Below are positions 17,085 through 25,684 of a stretch of DNA of 47,958 nucleotides, piece by piece. The stretch is from an uncultured Clostridia bacterium (lineage in GTDB: Bacteria; Bacillota; Clostridia; Christensenellales; Borkfalkiaceae): contig CAKQLR010000010.1 in the NCBI GenBank assembly GCA_934254725.1, positions 1 to 47,958 of the forward strand. Reading direction: 5' to 3'. Below the pieces are notes generated by a model, which worked only from the letters and a program-made list of their open reading frames with translations, did no database searches and had not been told where the DNA came from. Made by a program: the position numbers and the translations under genes. Numbering within the stretch: position 1 is the stretch's first letter; each line of letters begins with the position of its first letter.

Positions 17085-17956
17085 CGGCTTCTTCAAAAAA
17101 AGTTATTACCGGAATGAAAGTAAGAAACCTTACCATAGCGATATTGATGAACCTGGCAATCCTGTTCTTCCTTGTTTTTGCCTGGCTGTCTATGTACCTT
17201 ATGGTAATAAAAAGCCTTAAAAGCATAACTCAGGATCAACTTTACCCGTACACGTTCACTTCGGTCGATTTCAGTACGGTATGTCAGAACTACGAGTTGG
17301 CATGGCTCGCCATAAAGCAGTATATATTCAATTCGTTCGTTATTACGATTATACAGACTTTAGGCTCGTTGCTCGTGCCGATTATTACCGCGTACGCCTT
17401 CGTACGGTTCAGATTCCCCGCGAAAAACATACTTTTTATGGCTATACTCGCGCTGATGATGATACCAGGCACTCTTACGCTCACAAGCTCGTACGTTATA
17501 ATCGTCAAACTCGGCTTGCTGAACAGCTTCTGGGGCATAATTCTCCCCGGAATAACCTGTACCATTCCTATGTCGCTCTTCCTTTTGCGTTCGTTCTTCG
17601 GCGGAATATCCAAAGAATTTTTCGACGCGGGCGAGATTGACGGGGCAAACGACGCGGTTATGCTGTTCAAAATAATGATTCCGCTTTCCATGCCGATAAT
17701 TACCGTTCTTGCGATAAACTCGTTCATGGGCAGTTGGAACGACTACGTTATGCCGAGCCTTGTATTGCTGAAAGACGAAATTCAGACGATATCCGTCGCG
17801 CTCGTTTCGTTTACCGATCAATATTACAATATGACCGGTGCGTACAGCGTAGCGTTTGCGGGTTACGTTATCGCTTCTATCCCCCTTATCGTTCTGTTCT
17901 CGATAGGTTCGAAGCAGTTCATAGCCGGAATATCCGCCGGTGCGTTCAAAATGTAG
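17081..17956 (+). CDS. ABC sugar permease, MalG/UgpE type
   Basis: A 291-residue permease, the partner of the preceding gene. Six hydrophobic segments are visible. The EAA-like loop reads EFFDAGEIDGANDAVMLFKIMIPL (about residues 184-207) and the end AGISAGAFKM is typical of the MalG branch. Translation is coupled to the upstream permease through a 4-base overlap. A short AACGA/TCGTT dyad follows the stop (17962-17977) before the lipoprotein gene at 18015, perhaps a weak attenuator between importer and lipoprotein genes. Confidence 0.92.
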   Translation: MTASSKKVITGMKVRNLTIAILMNLAILFFLVFAWLSMYLMVIKSLKSITQDQLYPYTFTSVDFSTVCQNYELAWLAIKQYIFNSFVITIIQTLGSLLVPIITAYAFVRFRFPAKNILFMAILALMMIPGTLTLTSSYVIIVKLGLLNSFWGIILPGITCTIPMSLFLLRSFFGGISKEFFDAGEIDGANDAVMLFKIMIPLSMPIITVLAINSFMGSWNDYVMPSLVLLKDEIQTISVALVSFTDQYYNMTGAYSVAFAGYVIASIPLIVLFSIGSKQFIAGISAGAFKM

Positions 17957-18014
17957 TTTGCGAACGATTATTCGTTTTGCTTACTTTGTTACCGACGTAT
18001 GCATGAGGTGAAAA

Positions 18015-19064
18015 ATGAAAAACAACGTTAAAAAATTATTCGGATTAGTTCTTGCCGTGGCTATCGGGGTTATGCCCGTTTTAGGCTGTAACGGCGGGGA
18101 CAATTCGGCTGACGAAAACAAACGAATAAACCTTCTTATGGATCCGAACTACGCCACGGGGTTCGAGGTAACCCCGCCGGGCGTACCGGTTTACGATGAC
18201 CTCGACAAAGAAGGTTATTACGCTTATCCTATTAAAGGCAATCTCGATTACAACAAAACTGCAACAGGCACGGGTCCGCTGTGGCAACTTGCGCAGCACT
18301 CTTCGGCATACTCCCTCGTTGACCCGGCGTACAAAACGCCGAAGGTGATTGACGGCACGTACGTCTATTCCACCCCCGCGACCACGTTCTCGGTCAACCC
18401 GACGAAAGGCGCCGTTACTCTTGCGATAGACGGCACGAAGGAATACTCAAAGGACGACGACGGCGACGGAATAAGGGACGGCGTAAATCTTTTGCCCAGG
18501 CAGGGATACGAAAACTGGGTGCATCTTTTGCTCCTCTCCACCCTTTACCCCAAAATCACGTTCGGAGAAATAGACAAGCTCGAGTTCGAAATAGATTTTA
18601 CCCTTAACAAATGCGTAAACGTGCTTGAAGAAAGAGGCTTGGGAGATCTTTTCAACTCCGGCGCTCACACCGCGCAGATTACTATGTACTTTGTAGTTTA
18701 CAGTAACTCCGCGGCGGATCAGGGCAAATATTTCTGGTTCGGGGTTTCTATGTTCGACGCGAGATACGAATCGACGAAACCCGCCGCCATGTTTGACACG
18801 GGCACGAACTCCCTGATGATAGGCACGGGAACGGAAGCCGTTCTTTCCGAACCCGTCAAGACGGGCAAAACCTATCAGATCCGCTACAACATGATAGACG
18901 ATATGAAAAAGGGGTTAGAAACCTGCCATGAAAAAGGCGTTCTCTTAAATACTACGGTGGACGATTTGTATTTGTGCGATTTCAACCTCGGTTGGGAATT
19001 ACCCGGCATTTACGACGCGTCGATTACGTTTGAAAACTTCGGCGTGTATGCTACTAAAAAATAA
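18015..19064 (+). CDS. lipoprotein relative of the unrecognised 7625 protein
   Basis: A 349-residue lipoprotein with lipobox VLGC at Cys25. I do not recognise the family. It aligns with the proteins at 7625 and 19096 through LAIDGTKEY, W-V-H-L-L, a K-C-V block, AHTAQ, WFGVSMFDARY, DTGT and LGWELPGIYD near the C-terminus. A D-D-D-G-D-G-I-R-D-G loop starting at residue 147 looks like a calcium site and is absent from the two relatives. The all-beta pattern suggests a sugar-binding or jelly-roll enzyme domain displayed outside the membrane. It follows the importer genes and is followed by its paralogue after 31 bases. RBS GAGGTG. Confidence 0.62.
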   Translation: MKNNVKKLFGLVLAVAIGVMPVLGCNGGDNSADENKRINLLMDPNYATGFEVTPPGVPVYDDLDKEGYYAYPIKGNLDYNKTATGTGPLWQLAQHSSAYSLVDPAYKTPKVIDGTYVYSTPATTFSVNPTKGAVTLAIDGTKEYSKDDDGDGIRDGVNLLPRQGYENWVHLLLLSTLYPKITFGEIDKLEFEIDFTLNKCVNVLEERGLGDLFNSGAHTAQITMYFVVYSNSAADQGKYFWFGVSMFDARYESTKPAAMFDTGTNSLMIGTGTEAVLSEPVKTGKTYQIRYNMIDDMKKGLETCHEKGVLLNTTVDDLYLCDFNLGWELPGIYDASITFENFGVYATKK

Positions 19065-19095
19065 TCGAAAATATGACAGGAGGCTATGATAAACA

Positions 19096-20175
19096 ATGAA
19101 AAGCAAAATTATTTCTCTGCTTTTATCCGTGCTATGTCTGCTTACGTTCGGCTTCGGTTGCACGGGCGGGAACGATTCCGGCAACTCCGGCAGTTCTAAA
19201 CCTTCCGCTTCGGACGACAGCTCGTCAACGAGCACGTCGGACACGACAAGCGGAAGCGATTCCGAGGACCCCGAACCTACCGAATACAGTTTCCTTTCGG
19301 ACAGAAAGTTTGAAAACGGAATAGGCATAATGGGCATGAGCGACGCTACCGGCAGAAACAACTTCGGCTACATCGATTTCAGCGGAAAAGTTGACGCGGA
19401 GCAAAACAGCGTATGGACGATAGGGCAGTGGTCGGGCAAGAGCAACCTCGCGCTCGATAAACAGGAAACCCTGCTTTCGGACGGAAGTTACCAATACGTT
19501 GCGGGCGGTAAAAAAGTGGTAGTTAATCCTCAGACGGGCAAACTTACGCTCGCCATAGACGCAACCAAAGAATACGACCACCCGAGGCAAGCCGGAGAAG
19601 GCTGGGTTCACAACCTTATAGAACAAAACTTCAAACAGAGCAAAAACGTGGGCGACGTTTCGCACGTATACGCAAAGATGAAGTTCACCATAGACAAGTG
19701 CGATAAAAAGATGACGAACGCAGAATTCAACGGCAACCTTCACAACGCGCAGTTGCTCTGGTATATTACGATAACGAATATGCCCGAAGAAACCATTTAC
19801 GACAGCACGACTAAAACCTGGTCGAGAGGCAAAAAGGGCGACTACATCTGGTTCGGCGTTCCACTTTGGGAAGCAAATTCCCTGCAGATAAAAGAAAGCT
19901 GCAGTTACGATAAAGGCACAAGTCAGTTTATATACGGCTTGGATAACAGCTGGTATTTAAACGTTCCCATTGAGCCGGGCGAAGAGTGCGAGTTCAAATT
20001 CGATATTCTCCCCTATGTTAAAAACGCACTGGAAACCTGCCAGCAAAAGGGCGGAATGGTAAACTGCACTTACGATAACCTTTACGTAAGCTATATGAAT
20101 ATGGGTTGGGAAGTCCCCGGCACTTTCGATTGCAGCGCAACGTTCGACTACTTCGACATAACTTACACGGATTAA
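19096..20175 (+). CDS. lipoprotein relative of the unrecognised 7625 protein, with Ser-rich linker
   Basis: A 359-residue lipoprotein with lipobox GFGC at Cys22, then a Ser/Thr/Asp-rich linker (about residues 25-58) that spaces the folded domain from the membrane. The domain shares LAIDATKEYD, W-V-H-N-L-I-E-Q, IDKCDKKM, LHNAQLLWY, YIWFGVPLWEA, KGTSQFIYGL and MGWEVPGTFDCS with the proteins at 7625 and 18015. It is closer to the cytosolic 7625 protein than the 18015 copy is, especially in KCD and GWE-x-PGTFDC. Function is unknown. The same domain on both sides of the membrane suggests that it recognises or processes the cluster's substrate before and after import. Confidence 0.62.
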   Translation: MKSKIISLLLSVLCLLTFGFGCTGGNDSGNSGSSKPSASDDSSSTSTSDTTSGSDSEDPEPTEYSFLSDRKFENGIGIMGMSDATGRNNFGYIDFSGKVDAEQNSVWTIGQWSGKSNLALDKQETLLSDGSYQYVAGGKKVVVNPQTGKLTLAIDATKEYDHPRQAGEGWVHNLIEQNFKQSKNVGDVSHVYAKMKFTIDKCDKKMTNAEFNGNLHNAQLLWYITITNMPEETIYDSTTKTWSRGKKGDYIWFGVPLWEANSLQIKESCSYDKGTSQFIYGLDNSWYLNVPIEPGEECEFKFDILPYVKNALETCQQKGGMVNCTYDNLYVSYMNMGWEVPGTFDCSATFDYFDITYTD

Positions 20176-20265
20176 AAGATAGTTAAAAACGGCGTAAATC
20201 CCCTATATCTCGCGGGATTCGCTATTTATAAAAACAACTTTTCATTATACAAGGAGGAAAACAAA

Positions 20266-23200
20266 ATGAAAAGACGGAACTTATTAACTGTTATGCTTGC
20301 TGTAATAGCCGCTTTGGCTTTTACTTTGGGCATAACCGCAACGAGCGCGATTTTTGCGCATGCCGACGTTATAAACCTTAACGCGGGAGAACCGAACTGG
20401 GGTTGGGCTTACAACGAAGGCGACTGGGAAATAACGCCCGGAGAAGACGGCTCGACCGCTCTTAAACAGACAAAGGCAACCGACAACAACAGACTTCCTA
20501 ACGGAGTAGCTATTGCCCTTGACGGATTAAGCCTCGATATGACGTTTAATTCGGAAGGCGGCTTTGCTCTTGCCTCTTCCCCGCACGCTTGCTACGCTAC
20601 GAATTCCGCGCTTACGATGAAGATGCAAAACCTCGGCTGGGGAAGACTTGATTTCTTCATTACAAAAAACGGTTCCGACGCATGCATTTATGAAAACGCA
20701 GGCGACGCGCTAAACCAGACTAATGCGGGCACCCATATCGACGGCGGACCGGCAAATCAGGTTTTGTTTAATATGGGCGGAACTTTCCCCGTTACCGTAA
20801 ACGTTACCTTCTCAAAATACTCCACCTATCGTTATAAAATGGTCGTAACCGGCGATATGTACAACGGTATGGCTAACAAAAGCGAAAATTCCGTTACCTA
20901 TTACATCAACGTTAAAGACTTTATAGGTTCGGACGGAACAAGCGGTCTTTTTGAAGCAACCACTGCGGACAGCGTTAAGCTTATCGCCCTCGGCAACGGA
21001 AACGGCAACAGCGAAATGACCGTTAAAGCCGCTCAGCTCGGCAAATCCGAAATAGTTTTCGACGATGAAGCCGGCGATGTAGCTCCCATCGATTTAAACG
21101 GTTGGGGTTGGGGCACAAACGAAAAAGACTGGACAAATCAACTCAATGCGGACGGTTCCTACACCGTAAAACAGGGTTCCTCCGCTGAACAAAACCGCTA
21201 TGCTTGCCCTGCAAGAATCGTTCTTGACGGGTTATCGATAACGGTAAACTTCAAGCAGCTTGGAGCAATTGCGTTCGGCAGCAATCCCTGGGGCGCTTAC
21301 AATACCGACAGCGCGTTGATTTTCAGACTTACAAACGATTATGACAGAGGAAACATTTTGATTTCTTCAAACGGCACGGAAGCGGGTATGAAGTTCTATC
21401 CTACCGCGGAAGACGCTCTTGCTCAGCAAAACAAGGGAACAACGGTTGACGGTCAGCCCACAGGTTCCGTATTATTTACGAGCAAGACGCCCGTAATTAA
21501 ATTCGACTTCAAAAGATATTCTACCCGTCGTTATCAGGTTACTTTGACTTCCGACAGCCTTTACGGCGGTATGGCGGGCAAGAACGGCAATTCCGTTACT
21601 TACTTTGTAAACACCGACGATTTCAGCGCATTATTCGAAGACGAAGCTCAACAAACCGTTAAGCTTATAGCAATAGGTAATACGGACGGCAATGCGGAAA
21701 TGATAATCCGCGCAATTCAGGGAGATACTAATACTTCCGTTATAACAGACCCCGAAAAGGTTGACGAAGTATGGGACGCTATGCTCGAAGACGAAATAAC
21801 CGTTTCCGAAGGAAAGAAACTCGTTACTTTCACCGAAAACGATGTAAACGCTCCCTCTGCAGGCATTAACACCGCTGTTGAAGTGCTCGAAAACGGTGTA
21901 GCCGTAGTTTCCAACGCAAACGGCGCTGCTTGGGGCGACAGATCCGGTATGTATAAAAACCTTCAGCTTGACGGGCTTAAGATTACCGCTTATTACAACC
22001 GCTCCAAAGTAGGAAGCCTTGCTTCTATTATCTTAGGCGACAGCCCCTGGGGTTATTACGGCGAAGGCAACCTTTGCATAACTTATACTTTATACGCAGA
22101 TAATCAAGCGCGTATATACGTAGGCGCTAACCATGACATAAACGGCGACGGAGGACCTTACACCGCTTATATGTATAAAACGCAGGAAGCGGCAGCGAAT
22201 AAAACGGCAGATCAAAAACAAAACTGCATTAGATTCGACGGCTCCCCCGTTAAATACTCCGTAGAGTTCACAAAACTCACCGACGAAGTATACTCCATGA
22301 CCTTTAAGGTATTGAACGAAGTTAACTTCCATTGGGCAAACGGTTTCCCCGAAGGAACCACCGATACGATAACGACGTACATCAACGTTACCGAAATGTA
22401 CGGCGGTCAGGGCGAAGCTGTAGGTAACCACTTATTTACAAGCGACGGTTACGTAATGCTTTCCACCGCTTCCGATTTAGGTAAAAAAGACGGTATGAAG
22501 ACCGCTTACTATGTTGAAACGCCTACCGGCGCCGTAATGGAAGCGGAAATCACTTTGGAAAAAGACGCTTACGAACTTAACGGCGAAACTGCTAACGCGG
22601 TAGTTACCGAAGTAAAGGGCGACGGCGTTGTTATCGCTCCCGAATACTATGACGTTACCTATGTAAACAATACGTCCATAGGTACCGCTACGGTAAAAAT
22701 CACCTTCAAGAACGGTTACAGCGGCGTATTCACCAAAAACTATCAGATAGTAGGCAAGAACGCTTCCGCAGCGGTTGTTACGCTCGAGTATCAATCGGTT
22801 GTTTACACCACCATGCCTAACGAACCGAAAGTTTTATCCGTAAAACTCGGCGAAACGGTTATCAACGCTTCCGACTATACCGTTTCTTACAAGAACAACA
22901 CCAACGTAGGTACCGCAACCGTAACGGTTACGTTCAAAAACGCATATTCCGGCAAAGCCGAAGCTACTTTTGAAATTACCAAAATTCAAAAGACCACGAC
23001 CGCGGAAGACATCGTTATTAACCTTGACGAATTAACCGTAGAGAAAATTCAGGCTCTCGGCAGCAGTTACACCTACACCATTACAGATAAAGACGGCAAC
23101 GTTGTTGAAAACATTTCTTCCATAACCGGCGGAACTTACACAATTACCGCGGTTAAAGAATCCGCAACTACCGTTGAAACGGCTACCTACACGCTGACCG

Positions 23201-23316
23201 TTAACGCAGACCCCGAAAAAGGTTGCGCAGGTTCCGTAGGTATCGGCTCCGCTATATTGAGCGTTGCTCTCTTTGCGGTTGCAGGCTTCTTCCGTAAAAA
23301 AGAAGAAAACAGATAA
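20266..23316 (+). CDS. surface protein with triplicated beta domain, two Ig-like repeats and a Cys-containing C-terminal anchor
   Basis: A 1016-residue secreted protein. The signal peptide ends near AHA before Asp34. Three divergent copies of a roughly 220-residue domain follow (about 34-265, 275-495, 530-745). Each has a GW/AW start, an LDGL-x-I/M-T/D block, an A/G-S-PxG/AxY segment, a sugar-binding-like aromatic pattern and a T-Y-Y/F/I-N-V/T ending. Two short Ig-like repeats come next (about 762-830 and 838-908, core V-T/S-Y-x-NNT-x-x-GTATV), then a linker. The end is Lys-Gly-Cys987-Ala-Gly-Ser, a hydrophobic segment and an RKKEE tail. The gene is preceded by an AAGGAGG RBS. I infer a cell-surface glycan-binding scaffold. 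No catalytic motif is visible. Confidence 0.7.
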   Translation: MKRRNLLTVMLAVIAALAFTLGITATSAIFAHADVINLNAGEPNWGWAYNEGDWEITPGEDGSTALKQTKATDNNRLPNGVAIALDGLSLDMTFNSEGGFALASSPHACYATNSALTMKMQNLGWGRLDFFITKNGSDACIYENAGDALNQTNAGTHIDGGPANQVLFNMGGTFPVTVNVTFSKYSTYRYKMVVTGDMYNGMANKSENSVTYYINVKDFIGSDGTSGLFEATTADSVKLIALGNGNGNSEMTVKAAQLGKSEIVFDDEAGDVAPIDLNGWGWGTNEKDWTNQLNADGSYTVKQGSSAEQNRYACPARIVLDGLSITVNFKQLGAIAFGSNPWGAYNTDSALIFRLTNDYDRGNILISSNGTEAGMKFYPTAEDALAQQNKGTTVDGQPTGSVLFTSKTPVIKFDFKRYSTRRYQVTLTSDSLYGGMAGKNGNSVTYFVNTDDFSALFEDEAQQTVKLIAIGNTDGNAEMIIRAIQGDTNTSVITDPEKVDEVWDAMLEDEITVSEGKKLVTFTENDVNAPSAGINTAVEVLENGVAVVSNANGAAWGDRSGMYKNLQLDGLKITAYYNRSKVGSLASIILGDSPWGYYGEGNLCITYTLYADNQARIYVGANHDINGDGGPYTAYMYKTQEAAANKTADQKQNCIRFDGSPVKYSVEFTKLTDEVYSMTFKVLNEVNFHWANGFPEGTTDTITTYINVTEMYGGQGEAVGNHLFTSDGYVMLSTASDLGKKDGMKTAYYVETPTGAVMEAEITLEKDAYELNGETANAVVTEVKGDGVVIAPEYYDVTYVNNTSIGTATVKITFKNGYSGVFTKNYQIVGKNASAAVVTLEYQSVVYTTMPNEPKVLSVKLGETVINASDYTVSYKNNTNVGTATVTVTFKNAYSGKAEATFEITKIQKTTTAEDIVINLDELTVEKIQALGSSYTYTITDKDGNVVENISSITGGTYTITAVKESATTVETATYTLTVNADPEKGCAGSVGIGSAILSVALFAVAGFFRKKEENR
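20365..22500 (+). repeat. three tandem copies of a coding domain of about 220 residues
   Basis: Copies encode about residues 34-265, 276-495 and 533-745 of the 1016-residue protein. Copies 1 and 2 are closest (shared N/GWGW start, VLF-x-x-G/S-x-x-P-V, Y-S-T-x-R-Y-x, NSVTY-Y/F-x-N, VKLIA-L/I-GN). Copy 3 is more diverged and contains an inserted D-I-N-G-D-G-G loop at residue 624. Confidence 0.65.
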
Positions 23317-23355
23317 TAAGGTATAAACACTTACTCCTATACTATATACCTTACC

Positions 23356-23389
23356 TTGTACGCCCCGAGTTTACTCTCGGGGCGTACAA
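23356..23389. promoter_or_regulatory. strong intercistronic hairpin upstream of the GH65 gene
   Basis: Perfect 14-bp arms TTGTACGCCCCGAG (23356-23369) and CTCGGGGCGTACAA (23376-23389) with a 6-base loop. It is followed by A7 and then CTTTTC, so there is no proper U-tract on either strand. It is more likely an mRNA-stabilising or processing hairpin, or a partial terminator lowering GH65 expression, than a full terminator. It lies 25 bases before the GH65 start. Confidence 0.6.
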
Positions 23390-23414
23390 AAAAACTTTTC
23401 TTAAGGAAAAAATT

Positions 23415-25673
23415 ATGTTAAAATTTATTAAATCCGCTTTACACGAAACAGAATACATACTCAGCGATATGCCTAAAAACGGTTCGCTTTTTACTACCGG
23501 CAACGGCTATATGGGCGTTCGCGGAAGCCTTGAAGAATTCGGAGAAACAAAAGTTCAGGGTGCGTTTGTAAGAGGTATTTTCGACCAGATAGTAGAAATC
23601 GTAGACCCGTTCCCCGATAATATTTACATGAAAAAATATTACTTCGACGAGGAACAGTTAAAGAAATTCCAATACCAGGATTCCTGTATTAACTTCCCGG
23701 ATTTCCTTCTGATGAGGATTTTCGTAAACGGAAAAGCGTTTTACTCGTGGGAAGGCAAACTGAAAAAGTGGAACAGAAATTTGAACGCGAAAAACGGCGT
23801 TTTAACAAGAGAGGTCGTCTGGGATGACGGCAACGGTAACGCTTTAAAACTTAAATTCGAAAGATTCGCTTCGTACGATAACGAGCACAAATATATACAG
23901 CGCCTTACGGGCAGGGCGTCCGGCAATGCCGAAATTAAAATTTTAGCAGGCATAGACGCCAACGTAAGAACAAACGGACAGATTATTTCCGAAAAGATTT
24001 CCGGTGAAGCTACCGCGACTAAAGTTGCCTACTCCTTCCTCGTCGGAAAAAAGTACGGCTACACCGCGGATATTGCTTCCACGACGGAATTTTACGCTGA
24101 CGGACAGGCTGTCGCGGCTACCCCTTACGAGAGCGACGGCATATACGCTCAGGAGTGCGTTTTAGGCAACTGCAAGACTTTTTCGGTTGAAAAGGTAAAC
24201 TACGTCTACACTTCGCGCGACGGCGAAAAAATGCCGATAATGCTTGAAAAAGCCGACTTCTTTAACGAATATTCTCTTCACATAAAGAAATACAAGACCC
24301 TTTTTGACGCGATAGACGTTAAAATAGAAGGCGACGATAAAAACGATTGGGCGTTAAGATTTGCAAACTATCACACGCTTATTTCGGCAGAGCTGAACGA
24401 CAGCATTCACAGTTTATCGGCTAAATCTCTGTCGGGTGAAAAGTACAATCAATTCGTTTGGTGGGACTGCGAAATTTACCAGATGCCCGTATTCACCCAC
24501 ACCCTGCCGCAAGTAGCCAGGCACGCCCTCGAATACAGGTACAGAATGTTGCCCGCGGCAAAAGAACTTGCAAAGAAGCAAGGTATGCAAAAAGGCGCAA
24601 GGTATCCGTTCGTATCCTCGGTTGACGGCGACGAACACGTGTGGATATACGCACGCCACCCCTTCCTGCAAATTCACATAATGTCCGACATTATGTACGC
24701 CGTTTGCGATTACTTCGACAACACTGCAGACAGCGAATTTTTGGAAGAAAAAGGGCTGGAAATGCTGCTTGAAATTTCCCGCTGGTGGATGCAAAGGGTG
24801 GAAAAAACGCCGCGCGGCTATGAGATTAAAAACGTAACCGGCACGGACGAACACCACGACTACGTGGATAACGACGCGTACACGAACTATCTGACCGCTT
24901 ATGTCCTGAAAAGAACGGTCGAATTCGCTTCTTTAAACACCGAAAAAACCGCCAAAACTATTGCGCGCATAAACTTTACCGCAAAGGAGTTATCGTTGCT
25001 TAAAGACATAGCCGAAAACCTTTATCTGCCCGTTACCGAAAGCGGTATGATACCTCAGTTCGACGGCTACTTCGACCTGTCGAGAGAGCTTGAAATCGAC
25101 GGCGCTGGCACGGGCAAAAACTTCCAGATGAAACAAGCAGGGCTTTATCACTTAAGCCAGGTTATAAAGCAACCGGATGTTGCTCTTTTGTATTCCTACG
25201 TAAACGTGGGCGATCTCCCCTACTTCAACGGCAACTGGGATTATTACGAAAGCATGTGCGAAGCTTCTTCTTCGCTCACCTTCCCCGTACACGCCGTATG
25301 CTCCGCAAAAGCGGGCAGACCGGGCAGCTTTTTAAAGTACTTCGGCGAAACGCTTTTTATGGATATTAAGGATATTCACAGCTGCGCCTTCCAGGGAATT
25401 CATGCTGGTTGCGCCGCAGGCGGTTGGTATGCCGTTTATGCCGGAATTATGGGTTTAAGCGTGAAAAAGGTCACTATTTATGCAACGCCTTCCAAAATGC
25501 CTTTCTGGAAATCCGTTGAACTGAAGTTTAAAGTAGGCGATACTTTAATAAGCGCAAAGCTTAAAAACGACGAATTCACTTTGACAAAATTATCCGGCGC
25601 AAACGTAAAAGTTTGTTTGAACGGAGAAGAAAAAATATTAAAGAGAAGCGTTTCGTGCAAAGCGAAAAGCTGA
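23415..25673 (+). CDS. GH65 family glycoside phosphorylase
   Basis: A 752-residue cytosolic enzyme of typical GH65 length. The N-terminal beta-sandwich opens with the family GNGYMGVRGS block (about residues 31-40). The (alpha/alpha)6 barrel contains the putative general acid Glu479 in GTDEHHDYVDNDAYTN, the equivalent of the GPDEYH motif. The KQAG...KQPDVALLY segment (about 574-595), the SSSLTFPVHAV block and GIHAGCAAGGW near 660 match the substrate and phosphate-binding parts of maltose, trehalose, kojibiose and nigerose phosphorylases. Expected reaction: phosphorolysis of an alpha-glucoside to beta-glucose 1-phosphate. The T/H variants in the motif mean the linkage should not be guessed from it. 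A hydrolytic GH65 is the alternative. Confidence 0.88.
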   Translation: MLKFIKSALHETEYILSDMPKNGSLFTTGNGYMGVRGSLEEFGETKVQGAFVRGIFDQIVEIVDPFPDNIYMKKYYFDEEQLKKFQYQDSCINFPDFLLMRIFVNGKAFYSWEGKLKKWNRNLNAKNGVLTREVVWDDGNGNALKLKFERFASYDNEHKYIQRLTGRASGNAEIKILAGIDANVRTNGQIISEKISGEATATKVAYSFLVGKKYGYTADIASTTEFYADGQAVAATPYESDGIYAQECVLGNCKTFSVEKVNYVYTSRDGEKMPIMLEKADFFNEYSLHIKKYKTLFDAIDVKIEGDDKNDWALRFANYHTLISAELNDSIHSLSAKSLSGEKYNQFVWWDCEIYQMPVFTHTLPQVARHALEYRYRMLPAAKELAKKQGMQKGARYPFVSSVDGDEHVWIYARHPFLQIHIMSDIMYAVCDYFDNTADSEFLEEKGLEMLLEISRWWMQRVEKTPRGYEIKNVTGTDEHHDYVDNDAYTNYLTAYVLKRTVEFASLNTEKTAKTIARINFTAKELSLLKDIAENLYLPVTESGMIPQFDGYFDLSRELEIDGAGTGKNFQMKQAGLYHLSQVIKQPDVALLYSYVNVGDLPYFNGNWDYYESMCEASSSLTFPVHAVCSAKAGRPGSFLKYFGETLFMDIKDIHSCAFQGIHAGCAAGGWYAVYAGIMGLSVKKVTIYATPSKMPFWKSVELKFKVGDTLISAKLKNDEFTLTKLSGANVKVCLNGEEKILKRSVSCKAKS

Positions 25674-25684
25674 CGGAGGGAAAG

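Noticed and set aside
23320..23350. GGTATA...TATACC inverted repeat
   Set aside because: It has 6-bp arms and a 19-base loop with no placement near a promoter, so it could easily arise by chance.
25613..25684. TTG start giving a longer CE2-like protein
   Set aside because: It overlaps the GH65 gene and puts charged residues before the signal peptide. The ATG at 25685 has an RBS.
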